A model generated the notes under the pieces. That model was given only the letters and a program-made list of their open reading frames with translations, did no database searches and was not told where the DNA came from. The translations under genes and the position numbers were made by a program. Below, one piece after another: positions 32,253 through 44,310 of a stretch of DNA of 64,000 nt. The stretch is from the NCBI RefSeq assembly GCF_004359215.1, contig NW_027152062.1, positions 1,207,870 to 1,271,869 of the forward strand. The letters run 5' to 3'. Numbering within the stretch: position 1 is the stretch's first letter; each line of letters opens with the position of its first letter. The DNA comes from Bremia lactucae. Its lineage: Eukaryota > Oomycota > Peronosporomycetes > Peronosporales > Peronosporaceae.

Positions 32253-33226
32253 ATGCTTTCGCATTCTACGTGGCAATTCTATTGTGTACGCATTGCCTCT
32301 GCGATGCAGAACACCGAATGGCCCAATGAACTTGGGTAGTAGTTTACTGCTACGCACACAAGTGATTACGCGCTTAGGTAAGCTAACCGTAGAATGTAGA
32401 GCTAGGTCATTAATTTTGAATGAAAGAACATTTGCTCTTCCATATTTGTCTGCGTTCCGTTTCTGACGGTCCACTGCGTTAGCAATGGAATCCTGTACGA
32501 AACGTGTTACTGATTCTCGAGCCAGCAGAAATTCCTGTGACTCGTTTGTTTTGTCTTTTTCAGTGCGCTTTGTGCGCACTGCCATGAAATCTTTCTTATC
32601 TTCGACATCGACATCATTTCGCGTCGTTGTTAACTTCGATGCGTGATGAGCATGAGCCAGAAATGGCTTTGCTCGTGCAAGTCCCCCCTTAAACAAGAGG
32701 ATCCCTCTAATTGGGTGAGTATGCGTGGATGGCGTAAGCCATTCACGAAGAACGGTGTATGTGTCGTTGACGCTTGCACCGAATTATTGATGGCAAATTC
32801 GACCATTGGTAAAAATTCGCTCCAATTCGGATACGATTGGACGTACTCTCGAAGTATCTCTTTGAGGATGCGATTTACGCGTTCCGTCGGACCATCTGTC
32901 TCTGGATGATCAGAAGTTGACGTAGTCAGCCGTGTTTCGAGAGTTTGCAACAGTGATTGCCAAAACTCCGCCGTAAACCTTGGATCTCTATCGAAGATCA
33001 GTTTACGGGGTAAACCGTGGAGTCTGAATACCAAGAGAAAGACGCGGGCACAGCCCGGAGTCGTGATAGCCTCAGGGACTACAGCAAGATCTACCATCTT
33101 GCTGAAATTGTCTACAAAAAAAAGATTCCATTGTTTTTGTGATCGTCTCGGGAAATCCGAAGACAAAGTCATTAGATACGGACTGTCAACATTCTGCCGG
33201 AAGCGGTAGAGGCTGTAGAGGTGCAC
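32073..33226 (-). pseudogene. Gypsy D integrase core and pol tail
   Basis: Core frame 33226-32630: LIFDRDPRFTAEFWQSLL holds the second catalytic Asp and ETDGPTERVNRILKEIL the catalytic Glu. The first Asp is in another frame (SNDFVFGFP near 33170), showing a frameshift. The tail frame 32696-32073 has KTNESQEFLLARESVTRFVQ, VDRQKRNADKYGRANV, LLPKFIGPFGVLHR and HPTFYVGRLHP. The zinc domain (33260-33400) is decayed. Integrase inserts element cDNA into the genome. Confidence 0.75.
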
Positions 33227-33599
33227 GGGATGAAGGGCTAGTCTTCACCCGTTGACACACCTCGCAAGCACGAATGTACTTGCGCACGAACTAACACTGG
33301 CGGGGCCAGTAAAAGTCGTGACTACTGTGAGATTAGTTTTGTCACGTCCGCGATGCCCACTTATAATGCATCGTGATACTCATACCTGATGCACAAGCGC
33401 AAATCATTGTGTGTTGAGACGACGACACGTGGAGTGTCGCCGGCAACGGCTGTGAAGTACAGTAATCCGTTGCGTGTTGTGTAATGATCGGATGTCGATC
33501 GATATAAAGCCTGTTAATCATAGAAAGATTTATTGGATGGATTCATCAGATGATCCATTAAACGCATAAGGTCTTTATTTCTGTGTAGGCATGCTTTAT

Positions 33600-34100
33600 G
33601 TCATCAATCAAAGTTGACGACGGAACAACTTGAAATGAGTGTTGCAACACTGGATTATTTCACTGTTGGGGTGCGCAGCCGGCTCGAAATCGAGTCGGCG
33701 TGATAACGCATCAGCGAAGACATTAAGTCGTCCTGGTTTATATTCCACGGAGAAATTATACTTCGCAAAGAAGGATAGCCACGTCGCCATTCTTTGCGAG
33801 AGGTGTGGGCTATTTACGGCCGTGCGTATAGACGCATGGTCCGTTTAAACAATGAGCGGTCTATCTCCCAAGAGATAGACCCTAAACTTAGCTAGTGCAT
33901 ATTTCATGGCAAGGAGTTCCTTGTCATGCACCGGATAATTGTGTTCAGCCGGTTGAAGCTGAAGCGATTAATAGCAGGCGACGCGCTCTGCGCCGTCTGT
34001 GTTATATTGCATGAACGCACAGCAAATTGCGAAATCGCTGGCGTCACAGACCACATGAAATGGTCTGCCTTGGTCCGCAATTGTCAATATTGGCAGTTGC
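33600..34100 (-). pseudogene. Gypsy D RNase H remnant
   Basis: MATWLSFFAKYNFSVEYKPG, then RLNVFADALSRRLDFE (33790-33608). Upstream in other frames are the HDKELLAMKYALAKFRV-like and TDHASIRTA-like parts around 33950-33810. A Gypsy RT_RNaseH_2 domain broken by stops. Confidence 0.65.
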
Positions 34101-34431
34101 ATCAAGCTTTGCTATATACCCTCAAAAGAACGCTGTTAATTAGCGTTCCATTACCATATATATTTTTCTCTTGAGTAAACAAGAAATATGCACAATCATT
34201 TTGGCATCAATGCGCGCGGATTCATGCAAGTACGTCGCTAACCCGAGCACCGATGGGCACATGCTATTCGGTGATTCCCTTGTTCTCTCCAGGATCAAGG
34301 CGTACACTGTTTTTTTTTCTCGATGCACCCAACAAGTTGCATGCGCTTGCGGGAAATATACACTACTAGAGGTTGGCGTGCAGCTTATGCTCACGCATTA
34401 GTGTCAAAGCCTCAGGGGCGTGGGTACGATC

Positions 34432-34700
34432 TCAGCAGACTGCTGACACATCTGTTGAATGTAGCAGGTGCATAAGTAAGTCACGGTGGCATCGCGCTAG
34501 CCACTCCCTCACCGCTTGGGTGCTTACTGTTGTGGACGGAATTTCCTGTCCACGCATTAGAATCGAATAAAATCCATTCATCAGATCTATGGACGAAAAA
34601 ATGGTATTCTTTGACATACCATCAATAAATGGCCATCTGATGAACAAGAGACATACATCCCAACGAATTGATGCCGCCAATTTTAGCATGGCTCGTACTC
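34432..34700 (-). pseudogene. Gypsy D reverse transcriptase fragment
   Basis: FIDGMSKNTIFSSIDLMNGF, YSILMRGQEIPSTTVST and VREWLARCHRDLLMHLLH correspond to the RT segment around DLMRGFYQILM ... GMLWEWLVMPQGL. The sequence before FIDGMS is from the gag/protease linker, so the RT N-terminus is deleted. The YxDD box is not readable. Confidence 0.6.
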
Positions 34701-34749
34701 GATGAGCCGTGGTAATTTCAGGATGACACCAAATTTGTTATCCAAATCC

Positions 34750-36245
34750 AGTACGATGAATTCATCAACGTACTGGTTACCCGTAAACGTTATTGGATAG
34801 CAACTACATGATTCTTGAATGTTACAGATGCGCCTGTTGCTAGCGCATTGTCATCCTCGGTAGAGGTATATCGCGCTCAACGAGCTTAAGCCTGCGATCT
34901 TCGAGCAATGACGCCCCACCGTCGACTAGGGACTTTTGTGGAAACTTATTTGCGACTTTAATCTGCAAGGCGGTGGGGTAAACCTCATCACCAGGACAAT
35001 ATTTGCGCGTAAGGAGCAAATATTGTCAAGAGACCTGCAAATCATCTTAAAGTTGCTAGATCAGTCGGGCGCTCCGCACCTACGGACCGCGACTGTTTTG
35101 AAGATCCGCCTTGCCGTTGTGATTTCGCAACAGAGTCGGCTCCGCGTCCTCGATTATTTTTAGCAGGAGGTCGATTGTTTCTCACAGTGTTTCTTGGCAC
35201 TGAGAGTAAGGCATCATATTCGAAGGCGTAGTCTCCTGTCTTTTGACAACGATTGCATTTTGCAAGCGATTGTAAGTAGTAGAGCAAGCCTTCTCGCTAT
35301 CTACATAGGAAAGATCCATGGGTTCTGGACCTCCGGTCTCTTCTCATCTCGGTAGACGATAAGCCCCAGAGTGGACAAAAGCCTGTTTCAGGCTTAAGTC
35401 CTCCTGTTCCGCTACAGAGATCCCTCGATCAAGTGTCTCTAATTCGAGTTAGAACACTTGGGATTGACAGGGCCGTCTACAAAACCCTTAATAAACATAG
35501 TTACCTGTGTTTGTTCAACAATTGGATGACTCACGATACAACTTACTAGGTAATATTTATGGTGGGCATAAGCGTGATTGCCATACTTGCTCTGCTTTAA
35601 ACCCAAGAGATTTGTTCGAGCCCTGAATTCGGCACGTGGCGGCTCAAAGGTCTCCCTGAGCCGAATCTTAAACCCCATACGACCCAAACACATATGGAAT
35701 GTGAAGCTTGAGCTCGAAGCCCAACGCACGTCCAGCCAAGTTGGACATATCAAACTTGACTTTCGTTGCATCGTTATCGATGCGGCGAGCTTCAATGGCA
35801 TCGTACAATTTGACGATCTATCTTAACGAGGAGTCGCCTTCGACTAACTAAACTTAGATTTTTCAATCTTGAAGCTTTCGAATTGACGTGTATACGTCTG
35901 CCCGGCAGCAGCATTTAATGTTGCTATCTCAACATTTTCAATCATTGAGCACTCTGTTCTCTCAACACCTCTGCGTGTGTTGAGAGCCTATGCTGGTGAA
36001 GCAAGGTCACCTTTTCTCGGGCCAAGTCGAGTTCGTGTTGTAAGAACTCGGTGATACATGTTGCTTAAACTTTTGTGAGGCAAACAACATTGCGCCTACA
36101 TCTGTCCCGCATACGGCTGAACTCATACGTTTGACCGCTTTCCGTTCAAGGTCACTTAAGTGAGTGATTCTCGCAGCGTTTCGTAGTAGCCTACTTGAGG
36201 GGCTTGGAAGCTACCTCCTTCTTCGTTTAAAATTTTCCATGCTGG
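34750..36245 (-). pseudogene. Gypsy D gag and protease area
   Basis: Gag blocks on the minus strand are capsid (35801-35439: LAASITMQRKSSLICPTW; AHAHHKYYLVSCIVSHPI; EQTQVTMFIKGFVDGPV) and the knuckle region (35287-35042: LQSLAKCNRCQKTGDYAFEY retains CX2CX4G but not a clean His/Cys end). A protease-like stretch follows around 34990-34780. An N-terminal gag piece lies at 36240-35950. All are broken by stops. Confidence 0.65.
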
Positions 36246-36269
36246 ATGGTACGTCGTGGCCGTTGAACG

Positions 36270-36289
36270 GACCAGGAAGTGCTACCAGG
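36270..36289 (-). other. Candidate primer-binding site of Gypsy D
   Basis: Directly inside the 5' LTR end (minus strand ...CTTACA) comes CCTGGTAGCACTTCCTGG. Position and the TGG start fit a primer site complementary to the 3' CCA end of a tRNA. The same motif lies in element C at 26205-26225. Confidence 0.5.
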
Positions 36290-36748
36290 TGTAAGAAGGC
36301 GCCTTTCGCTAGCACGTCTTCAGTACTAGCCAACCTCCGCTGGTAATAGTGAAGGTGAGGTGACTCTAAATGCTTTACGTTCACGACGTGCAGAGGAAAG
36401 TAATAAGTAGCTAAGAAGTACTAGCTGCTAAAAGTCATACTAAGAAGGCTTAGTATAGGAAAAAAGTAAAACTAAGTAAATATGTTTAAGTTCCTACGTA
36501 ACGATCTTCTTATCTACTGAATTTAATATGTAAATATTAATCTATGCCTTGCGCACTGCTCATGCGTGCTACTAGCAGCGATTGGCAGAATTGATTTATA
36601 CTTAACATCAACCAATCAACAGAAATGTTGTCTTTAGGCTACAGTATTATCGTGTCCGGTAATATTGGGAATGTTACGAGAAAAATTAAATGAAATAATG
36701 TACTACTTCTTAAGTATCTTCTTTTATATAAAATGATGACCATTAATC

Positions 36749-39700
36749 GGCCGCGGCTACAGCCACAGACATAACTACTACGGCCACCGACAAAAGTACT
36801 AGGGTCACAGACATAACGTAAACTTACAACATGCTAAGTTGATTATGATTGGTTTAAGTTTCCAAATCAGGTATCGTGACGATATAAATCGCGACTTTTT
36901 TTATTTCTATCGACCGATTTTCTGTGACCTATCGGACTGCGGCGCTGCTAGCATGAGCTTCCGCAACGTGTTTTTTGCCGTGCTTCTCTTTCTCTCTCGC
37001 TCTCTATCTCGCTCCCATAGCTTTATAAAGAACATTTTTGACTGTGCCTGATGAAATCTTCCAATACTCTGACGGACTGTGCCGACCCTTACTCAATCTG
37101 CTATTTTCTCTGATTTATCTGACTCACCGCTTTTAACCGCATTAACGACTATTAATATTCAATGGACGCTGAGCAGCAGAAAAACAGACAGTTCACTGAG
37201 CGGGAGGCCATGGAAGAACATATCAATATGTGGCGGCTGCAAAGGGCTATGGAATTGTCACCAAATCCTCTTACAAGCAAAGAGATGGCAGACAAGTTAT
37301 TCACTATAAATGTGATCGTGAAGGTTTAGACCGAAATCGTCACAGACTTTCCTAAGAAACAAGAAGTCGAATGGCAAAAGGCAGTGCCTTCATTGACTGC
37401 CCTTTCAAAGGAGTTGGATCAGAAGCAAAAGGTACGCTATGCAATATTTATGAGTAAATTTACTGAAGTTATCAATGCACTAACAATCTCTTCCTTCCTA
37501 ACAGACAGCACCTGGTCCTTTACAGTCACTTGCAATGAACATAACCACGACTCCTCCACATCGACGACTGCCAATCCAGTGCATACTCGAATCTCGGAGG
37601 CCCAAGAGGAGGAAATTGTCGGACTCTTTCAGTGTGGTTTGAAAGACCGACATGTCCAGACCATTTTGAGGGAGCAACATGTGCCATTGGAGTCATCAAA
37701 CGGAAACTTTGGAATATCAAGCAAAAAATGCCATAGAAAAGCTTGATGGATGAACCCCGATGGATACGCTGTACCAAACCTTCTCGGATTACGGATTCGA
37801 AATAGACATCGAGACGGACGCCTCGGGGCATATCACCCATCTCTTTTTTTGCGCATCCAAAAACGTGGAGCTTGTTCGGAACCACTGCGATGTGCTTTTG
37901 CTGGATTGCACATACAAAGCCAGCAAAACCCGATTTCCGCTGCTACACGTTGTAGGAAAACCCAATCTTTATTTGACCTTCTTTGCCGCCATTGTTTTTA
38001 TGAAGAGCGAGGATGCGAACTCGTACATGATCGCAATAAAATTTATCCGACGATTGTTTCATAATAATCATCTTCCAAAAGTTTTTGTTGTGATTGATCG
38101 AGAGATTGCGCTTCTGAGTGCATTACAGAGCATTTTTCCTGCAGCATTTATCATACTTTGCATGTGGCACATTGAAAAGAACGTCGTTGCCAAATGTAAA
38201 CCCCATTTTGCTGGGGAAGATGACGAACACTGGAAAGCGTTCTCAAAAGGATGGAGAATGGTAAAGTATCAACTTCTTTTTTCTCTTTTTTTCTGCTTGC
38301 CATTGGGAATGTCCATTCACATTCTATTTTTTCTCGCTTTAATTATTATTTTGTACAGGCCGCCTATTCGAATACAAGAAATGAGTTCGAGGAAAACTGG
38401 GAAGCATTCCGGAGCAGTTGGAATGAAAACCACACGAATTCTATTGAATATTTGTCAACGACATGGATCAATCCGCACAAGAGAAGGTTATTCGGACGTG
38501 GATAATTCGATACGGCATTTCGATCACACCGTCACCTCCGACGGAGAGGGTGCCCACAGTATCGTAAAAGAATTTATCGCAAGCAGCATGGAAAACCTTC
38601 TTGGATGCTGTGAACGGATAATTCAATCGATCGAAAGCTTTCAGATTGAATATACCACAAGGCAAACCAAGCAGCAATTGAAGATCTTACCTTTTGGACA
38701 GCCTACCTCACGTGGAAACATTTTCAAGATGTCAATAGAAAGATCTCCTATTATGCCTTTCGGAAAGTATTTGGAGAGGTAAGATTGAAAGTTCTTAGCG
38801 GTATTTTGCCTGCATCGTCACTTCAATCATTTATTAACTAAATATTTGTATTTACAGCTGGAAAAAGCTCGACGTCCATTGGCAGATTGTCCAAATCCAT
38901 GCACCTCCACTTTTACTACTGTCTGGGAGATACCTTGTGAGCACCGGTTGCGGTATATCATCGAAATGAGAGGAGACTTGAATTGAATGATTTAGATGTT
39001 CATTGGCACCTCCATCAACTTCCTCCACCACGTCCTCCTGTTGTTGACCAACCTGACAATGTTTTACCAGCCTTACTTAAAAGAGTTCAAGAAAACTTTC
39101 AAAATCTTCCTCAACACCAGAAAGAGGCAGTAGTGAACGAACTGAGAGATTTATCGCAGGTATCTTTTAATTATTTTTTTGTTCTTCTTTGTTGTTTCCA
39201 TGGGTGCTTCCAGTTGCTAAAGCAGCACTTCAAATTAGCAAACACGACAGGTTCTAGACGAGCCGGAAGTTGCGCGAACGTAAGGAAGGCCTAGCACAAG
39301 CAACAACATCTCTACGCAACGAGACCCGTCACATTTTGAATATAGAGGGGATGACTTCAAAGAGGAGGAAGGTGCCAACATGCAGTGTTTGCCGTCAAAC
39401 AGGACATCGACGTACTTTCGCAGCGTGCCCTGTAAATGTTCAAGCTCGAAATCAATCTCTTTGAGCAGCCGGTCCCTCTCCTACATCATCAACAAACACA
39501 ATCCATCTGATTCATGAAGAGATATATAAAAAGAAGCTAGCAATCCTCATCATTATTTATATCTAAAAAATCATTATACTAGGAGGTTTCAAAATTAGAA
39601 AATATTGGTCAACAGAAATAAAAAAAATCGGTCGATAGAAATAAAAAAATTGCGATTTGTATTGTCAGAATACCTGGTTTGGAAATTTAAACCAATCATA

Positions 39701-39790
39701 ATTAGCATGTTGTACGTACACATTATGTCTGTGGCCCTAGTACTTTTTCCTGTGGCCGTAGTAGTTATGTCTGTGGTCATAGCCGCGGCC
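36749..39790 (+). mobile_element. Mutator-like element (MULE), 3042 bp, inserted in the 5' LTR of Gypsy D
   Basis: Terminal inverted repeats of about 170 bp (36749-36917 and 39620-39790), both starting GGCCGCGGCT from the outside and carrying ACTACGGCCAC and GACAAAAGTACTAGGG-type subrepeats. Flanks CCATTAATC and TTATTATTC agree at 6 of 9 positions, compatible with an aged 9-bp MULE target duplication. The LTR continues seamlessly after the element (ATTATTCCTCTTATAGG). The interior encodes a transposase on the plus strand, now broken. Confidence 0.85.
37162..39465 (+). pseudogene. MULE transposase with FAR1-type zinc finger, DDE domain and zinc knuckle
   Basis: The start is the ATG at 37162 (MDAEQQKNRQFTEREAMEEH). 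The FAR1/WRKY-GCM1-type DNA-binding domain reads GYGIVTKSSYKQRDGRQVIH, CDREGL, IDCPFKGV and, after an intron ending at about 37503, TWSFTVTCNEHNHDSS. The MULE transposase core (37760-38255) has VLLLDCTYKASKTRFPLLHV (first Asp), VFVVIDREIALLSAL (second Asp) and FIILCMWHIEKNV (CxxHxxKN-type). An intron at 38260-38358 is followed by RNEFEENWEAFRSSWNENHT, then GEGAHSIVKEFIASSMENLL, and after two further introns a C-terminal zinc knuckle CSVCRQTGHRRTFAAC. Lesions: a lost base near 37226, TAA at 37353, TGA near 37747, a lost base near 38486 and a frame break near 38500. It is a non-functional copy that may once have been autonomous. Confidence 0.85.
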
Positions 39791-39842
39791 TTATTATTCC
39801 TCTTATAGGAACTAACATATATGTAACAGAACACCTCTAACA

Positions 39843-42800
39843 AGCCTTCTCAGGACATAAATCCGAAGGCCATTATTGATGTTGACTGCATCTCCCGACT
39901 TTTTTGTTGTTGTAAGGCTATACCAATACCAGAGTCTCGTGCACTTTTAGATGTCCAGCGTTAAGCGTAGACTTCGAAATGAAATCAAGTAAGAAACACC
40001 TGAAGGAACAACATATATGTCAAGGCGGCCAACATGGGCGATATCACCTTGTGGGTACAGTTGTCGATGTCTTTTCTATACTGTAGCGGCTAAGTCCAAT
40101 TAGCTGGAATGTGTAGCGCGTTTCCTCGCTACTTAAATCAGACGAAGACTTTTATACTAAAAGAGTCGCTTAGTTCTACAAAACTACTACCTACAACAGC
40201 TGAAAGAGTCGTACATCTCGAAGTGCAAAAGGGTCCCGAGCTCAAGGGATTCAGTGGTTTGAAGAACCAAGTGGAAGCTAATGCCCGGAATGTAAACTCT
40301 AGAAAGCCTTGTTACTCTAGCGGATCAAAGCACAAGCCTTAAGAAGGCACAACTCGTTTTAAAGGAAAAGGTGAATTCTGTCTTAAATGTAAACTCTTGC
40401 CCTTATTACCTTAAAATAGATTTCGGCCAACTGGTCTCTATCGGGTGGCTGCCACGAGTGTTACCCGTAATAATAGGAATTTAATGTGGTACCTACTTTA
40501 ATAAAAAAGGGTATTTTACCAATATAGTATTTGCACCACATTAACGGTTGAACAACCTAAGCGTTCAATGCAAATGGTTTATCAGTAATGCGCCGACTCG
40601 AATCCATCTTGGCTGAACTCTGGAAACCCATAGAATGTGATTTGCTTTCTTCTAGCTTAGATTCGCTGCCCGCTCTTGGTATCGTTGCAGCGCCTAGAGG
40701 AGCAGAATGACGAGCGGCCGGCACTTGGGACAAATAGCGAAAGATTAGTTATGCTGCCTATCTATAATGTATACTCCTTACTCCTATGATGCAGAGGCGT
40801 GGTGTTTTTTAACATTAAGCTAACTTACGTAATACGGGGCCACCATTTTATCCAATTAACGCGGTTGCACTTAACGGAACAGATTACAAGTTTCGTCTGG
40901 GCCTACGATGCTATACATCTTATGCAAATTCTCTTCTTTTGCAAGCTGTTCAAATTGCACTGGTGTTAGCCGAAATCGTTTATTCAGAGGTACTTGGAGC
41001 TACATCATCGAAGGCTGTGTATGAAGCACAAGTAATACTTAAAATCACGGGGTGGCAGCAAATATTAATCAGAAAGGGTGCAGCAAACAAATCGAAGTTT
41101 TGTAATTTTATAGTACTTCAAGGATATTTTCTTAACTCTTTCTTGCTTTTCCTGAACTCTCCCTATCCACTTCTAGCCGCTCAATGTCATCATTACACCC
41201 AACCACATTTCATTAGTTTAGTCAGTCGGTGAAAGATTGAGGCTACTGCTACTACTGCTATTAAATTTTCATGCTCGGTCAAACCACCTCTTGTGAGTCT
41301 ATAACCACCGGCACCGAATTGCGCATATGAGGCCATAATATAAACGCATTGTTCTATCGAATAAAGGGATGAAGGCAAGCGCCGAATCCATATACAAATA
41401 TTTCCCGCACGAATATCATCTCACAGGTAGCGGAGACGGAAAGATGAAGAGAGAAGTTCTCGTATGAAGCATAATATAATTTGCTTAGGAGGGGCTGCAT
41501 CATCGTGTATTAAAACACCTGTTGACGTGCGGCATTCCAAGCCTGCTAACGGAAGAAAATGCAATAAGGTGCACAAGGTCAGGTTGTGAGCACCATTCTC
41601 AACTCCAACTGCCAAGGTCTTTGCTCCCTGCGCTTAAAATTGACTTGGAAAGGACAATTAAGTGACTAATGGTTTTGTTATCTTGGATTTTGGGGCAGTC
41701 TGGATCATGATGACTACCAGCATTCTCGCACTTAAAATGTTTACTTAAACTTTATTCTCTGAACGGTTTCTGACTTTTCTGGACTGCGCAACTTCAATGG
41801 AAAGCCGTGAGATATTTAATGGCTTGTCCAATATTCTCTAGTGAGGTCCAAGTCAGTTCCAGGAGACCTGTGATAGATATTTTGCAGGAAGGTAGATGAT
41901 TGAAGGTAAATTTTGAGGATGTTGGTGCGCGGAAATTTCTACGTTGCTGATCGTGCTCGGAGATTTCGAAGCTGACATACTAGCAGTACGCCAATCGCTC
42001 ATCGTCGAAAGAATTGATTCATGATTGGCTAAGCTTATGGAATGTGATTGACTGTAATGATTACATTTGATTGGCTAGAAATAAATGGGGTGCGTTTAGA
42101 AAAAAGCGTGGGTGAGTTTAGGATTTCCCTATGCCAATTCGGAAAGGACTTGATGTAGCAGGGTATCGTTTTAATATGTTATTAACGAAACAGAGAGGCT
42201 ATACTGTGCCCATTGGATAGGTATTTCGATGCAATCGAACTTCATACGATTCAGAAGACCTGTTAGAACCATTTTTCTTACATTTAACCTAATGAACCTG
42301 CTCTACATCATCTTTAAACCCATATTAGGCATTTATACGAATAACAAATTTAACTACAGCCTTATTTCTTCTACCACTCGATATTGATTAATACGCAGCA
42401 GTAACTAAAATGCATATAAGTAATAGGCTTCTCTATATAACTACGTTATCTCATTTGTAATATTTGCCATTAAATCATAAGTGCAATATGTTTAATAATT
42501 AATATTTTTGGAACCTTTACAATTTTGCTATCGCCGACCAAACGACTGTGCTTTGTACTACCGACATCTCTGTACTCATGCAAGTGTAGTGCTTAGAGCG
42601 TAATCGCACAAGAGACCTGAATTGATGAGCATTCTAATCAACTTGGAAAGTCTGGGACACGTATTTTGACAACGAGCAGGTTCGCTGTGTGCAACTATCT
42701 TCACTTCGGAGAAAAATTGCTCTTATCGTGATGGTTTTCCTGACCACAGCTTGAGCATTATTAATTTTAGTGGGACGCCTTAGTCGGCTGATTGTATAAT

Positions 42801-43079
42801 CGTCCCTACTACCGGCCTGTAATGGTGTATATCAGATTCATTGTTACTCAATGGGGCACATATCGTTTGGTGAACCGTTGTTGTGGTACATTTACTTTAT
42901 GGGTAAGATACCCTTTTATCCTATTCCAAAATAGTTAATTACTTAAATCCCATTTATTATGGGTAACAAATGTGGTCGCCGCCAGATATGAACCTGGCGG
43001 CCGAAATCTATTTTAAATAAGCTAGGGTAAGGATTTTAGATTTAATAATTAAATAAAGTGCAGTTCCCCTTTTGATGTT
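39843..43079. other. Long interval with no supported gene
   Basis: Decayed AT-rich sequence. Open frames at 40109-40342 and 40939-41232 (plus) and 41193-41615 (minus) show no recognised domain. The first ends in a KPCYSSGSKHKP stretch that could be a degraded zinc-knuckle-like tail, but this is weak. No LTRs, tRNAs or inverted repeats of note were seen. Confidence 0.4.
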
Positions 43080-43084
43080 AAAGC

Positions 43085-43205
43085 ATCTAGTGCCTTCCTA
43101 GTCTTGCGCGTTGATCTGTAAGAGATAGAAGTTGGGACGACGATACGTGGGGTGTCGCCGGTAACGGCTGTGTAATACAATACTCTCGGGCACTAGTTGC
43201 CACTT
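43085..43205 (-). pseudogene. Gypsy fragment (RNase H-integrase spacer), minus strand
   Basis: GTATCGTCGTCCCAACTTC-type sequence with CGGCGACACCCCACG on the minus strand matches the D element around 33410-33480 (VLYYTAVTGDTPRIVVPT sense reading). It is a short stranded fragment in orientation opposite to element F next to it. Confidence 0.45.
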
Positions 43206-43359
43206 GGTTCAACGAACACCTGAATCCTTTGCTTGGAGGTAGAGCCATGGAGTGGGCACTATCGTGCAGCACGTCCATAAACGACACTTTTCCTCATGGG
43301 ATTCGCTGAAACAGCAAATGATCAGCATGTTTGCCCCCCCCCCCGATGGAGGTGTCCGT

Positions 43360-43985
43360 TATGAAATTGACTTGGTTCCTGGAACCAAATACTGTGTCAC
43401 AAGGCAGTGTCCTTTACCAAAGAAACAGTGAGACGTCATTGAGGATTGCTTTCGTGCTAAGGACGACGCTAGAATAATACGAGAGAGCAAATCTCCCCAT
43501 TCGACACCGACATTTTGTGTCAAAAAGCCAAATGGCAAATGGCGCATTGTACATGCCTATAATAAGCTTAATACTGCCACGATACCGGCACAAACCCCTT
43601 AATGCTGCCACGACACCGGCACAAACCCTTCCTAGAAAGGATGTTCTTCAGAACAATTTGGTGGGATGTACAATGTACAGTGCACTTGACTCAGTCGATG
43701 GATATTACCGACTGCTCATGCGAGCTAGCACTATCCCTCTTTAAGCAGTTAGCTCCTAAGCGGTATGCAATGGGAGTTGTTGGACACAAATATAGCGAAA
43801 ATTATGCTGATATGGCTAGGCTATTATCAAATCACCTTAAAAAGAATACAGATTGGTGCTGGACTAGCACAGAGCATAATGTTTTCAAGCAGTTAAGTAT
43901 AGTCTTATCCATGCCCAGATTCTGGCACTGCCAAATCCAAATTGGCCTTTCTGTTTCGTCCGTGACGCATCGGATTTGGCCATTG
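43360..43985 (+). pseudogene. Gypsy F reverse transcriptase remnant with 33-bp local duplication
   Basis: YEIDLVPGTKYCVTRQCPLP, IRESKSPHSTPTFCVKKPNG and RIVHAYNKLNTATIPAQTP are readable. Then a 33-bp direct duplication (CCTTAATACTGCCACGATAC / CCTTAATGCTGCCACGACAC, 43566-43630) interrupts before RKDVLQNNLVGCTMYSALDS and VDGYYRLLMR. The part with the catalytic YxDD box is deleted: the frame jumps to ENYADMARLLSNHLKKNTDW (connection region). Confidence 0.7.
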
Positions 43986-43989
43986 GCAG

Positions 43990-44310
43990 TGCTCTGTTAT
44001 AAATAGATGCTGATGGGCGTGAACGTGTTATAGCGTTCGAGTCTAGACAGCTTAAAGCTGCGAAAAAGAACTACCCAGTTCATGACAAAGAGTTACTTGC
44101 TATGAAGTATGCTCTCGTCAAATTCGAGTTCATATGCTCGGCTCAAAGCCGTTTGTGATGTATACAGATCACGCGTCATTACGTGCTGCGACTAAGTCGC
44201 CCTATCTTTCGCAGAGAATGTCCCGATGGCTATCCTTTTTTGCCGAATACAACTTCGAGGTGAAGCATAGGCCTGGCAAGCCGAATGCTTTGGTTGATGC
44301 GTAACCACGC
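43990..44310 (+). pseudogene. Gypsy F RNase H remnant
   Basis: AAKKNYPVHDKELLAMKYAL, VMYTDHASLRAATKSPYLSQ and FEVKHRPGKPNALVDA with a stop in place of the expected LSR motif. The domain is nearly complete but frameshifted once near 44130. Confidence 0.65.

Larger units (their letters stand above)
29982..39842 (-). mobile_element. Ty3/Gypsy element D, minus strand, with two nested DNA transposons
   Basis: 3' LTR at 29982-31412 (interrupted at 30149-31122), internal region at 31413-36289, and 5' LTR at 36290-39842 (interrupted at 36749-39790). The polypurine tract on the minus strand (GGAGGGGTGA, 31422-31413) abuts the 3' LTR, and a candidate primer site follows the 5' LTR. Domains on the minus strand in order are gag, zinc-knuckle region, linker, RT, RNase H, integrase and chromodomain. 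The two LTRs are clearly diverged, so it is old. No matching target-site duplication was seen. Confidence 0.85.

Noticed and set aside
36839..37051. 70-codon frame with a hydrophobic signal-like stretch, resembling a small secreted protein
   Set aside because: Its first third lies inside the MULE terminal inverted repeat and it precedes the transposase start; most likely non-coding transposon leader.
29982..39842. Target-site duplication around Gypsy D
   Set aside because: Flanks GGAAT and AGCCT do not match; boundary erosion may hide it, so none is reported.
40109..40342. Possible zinc-knuckle (KPCYSSGSKHKP) of a Copia gag
   Set aside because: Only one Cys of the CX2CX4HX4C pattern is present and no other Copia domain is nearby.
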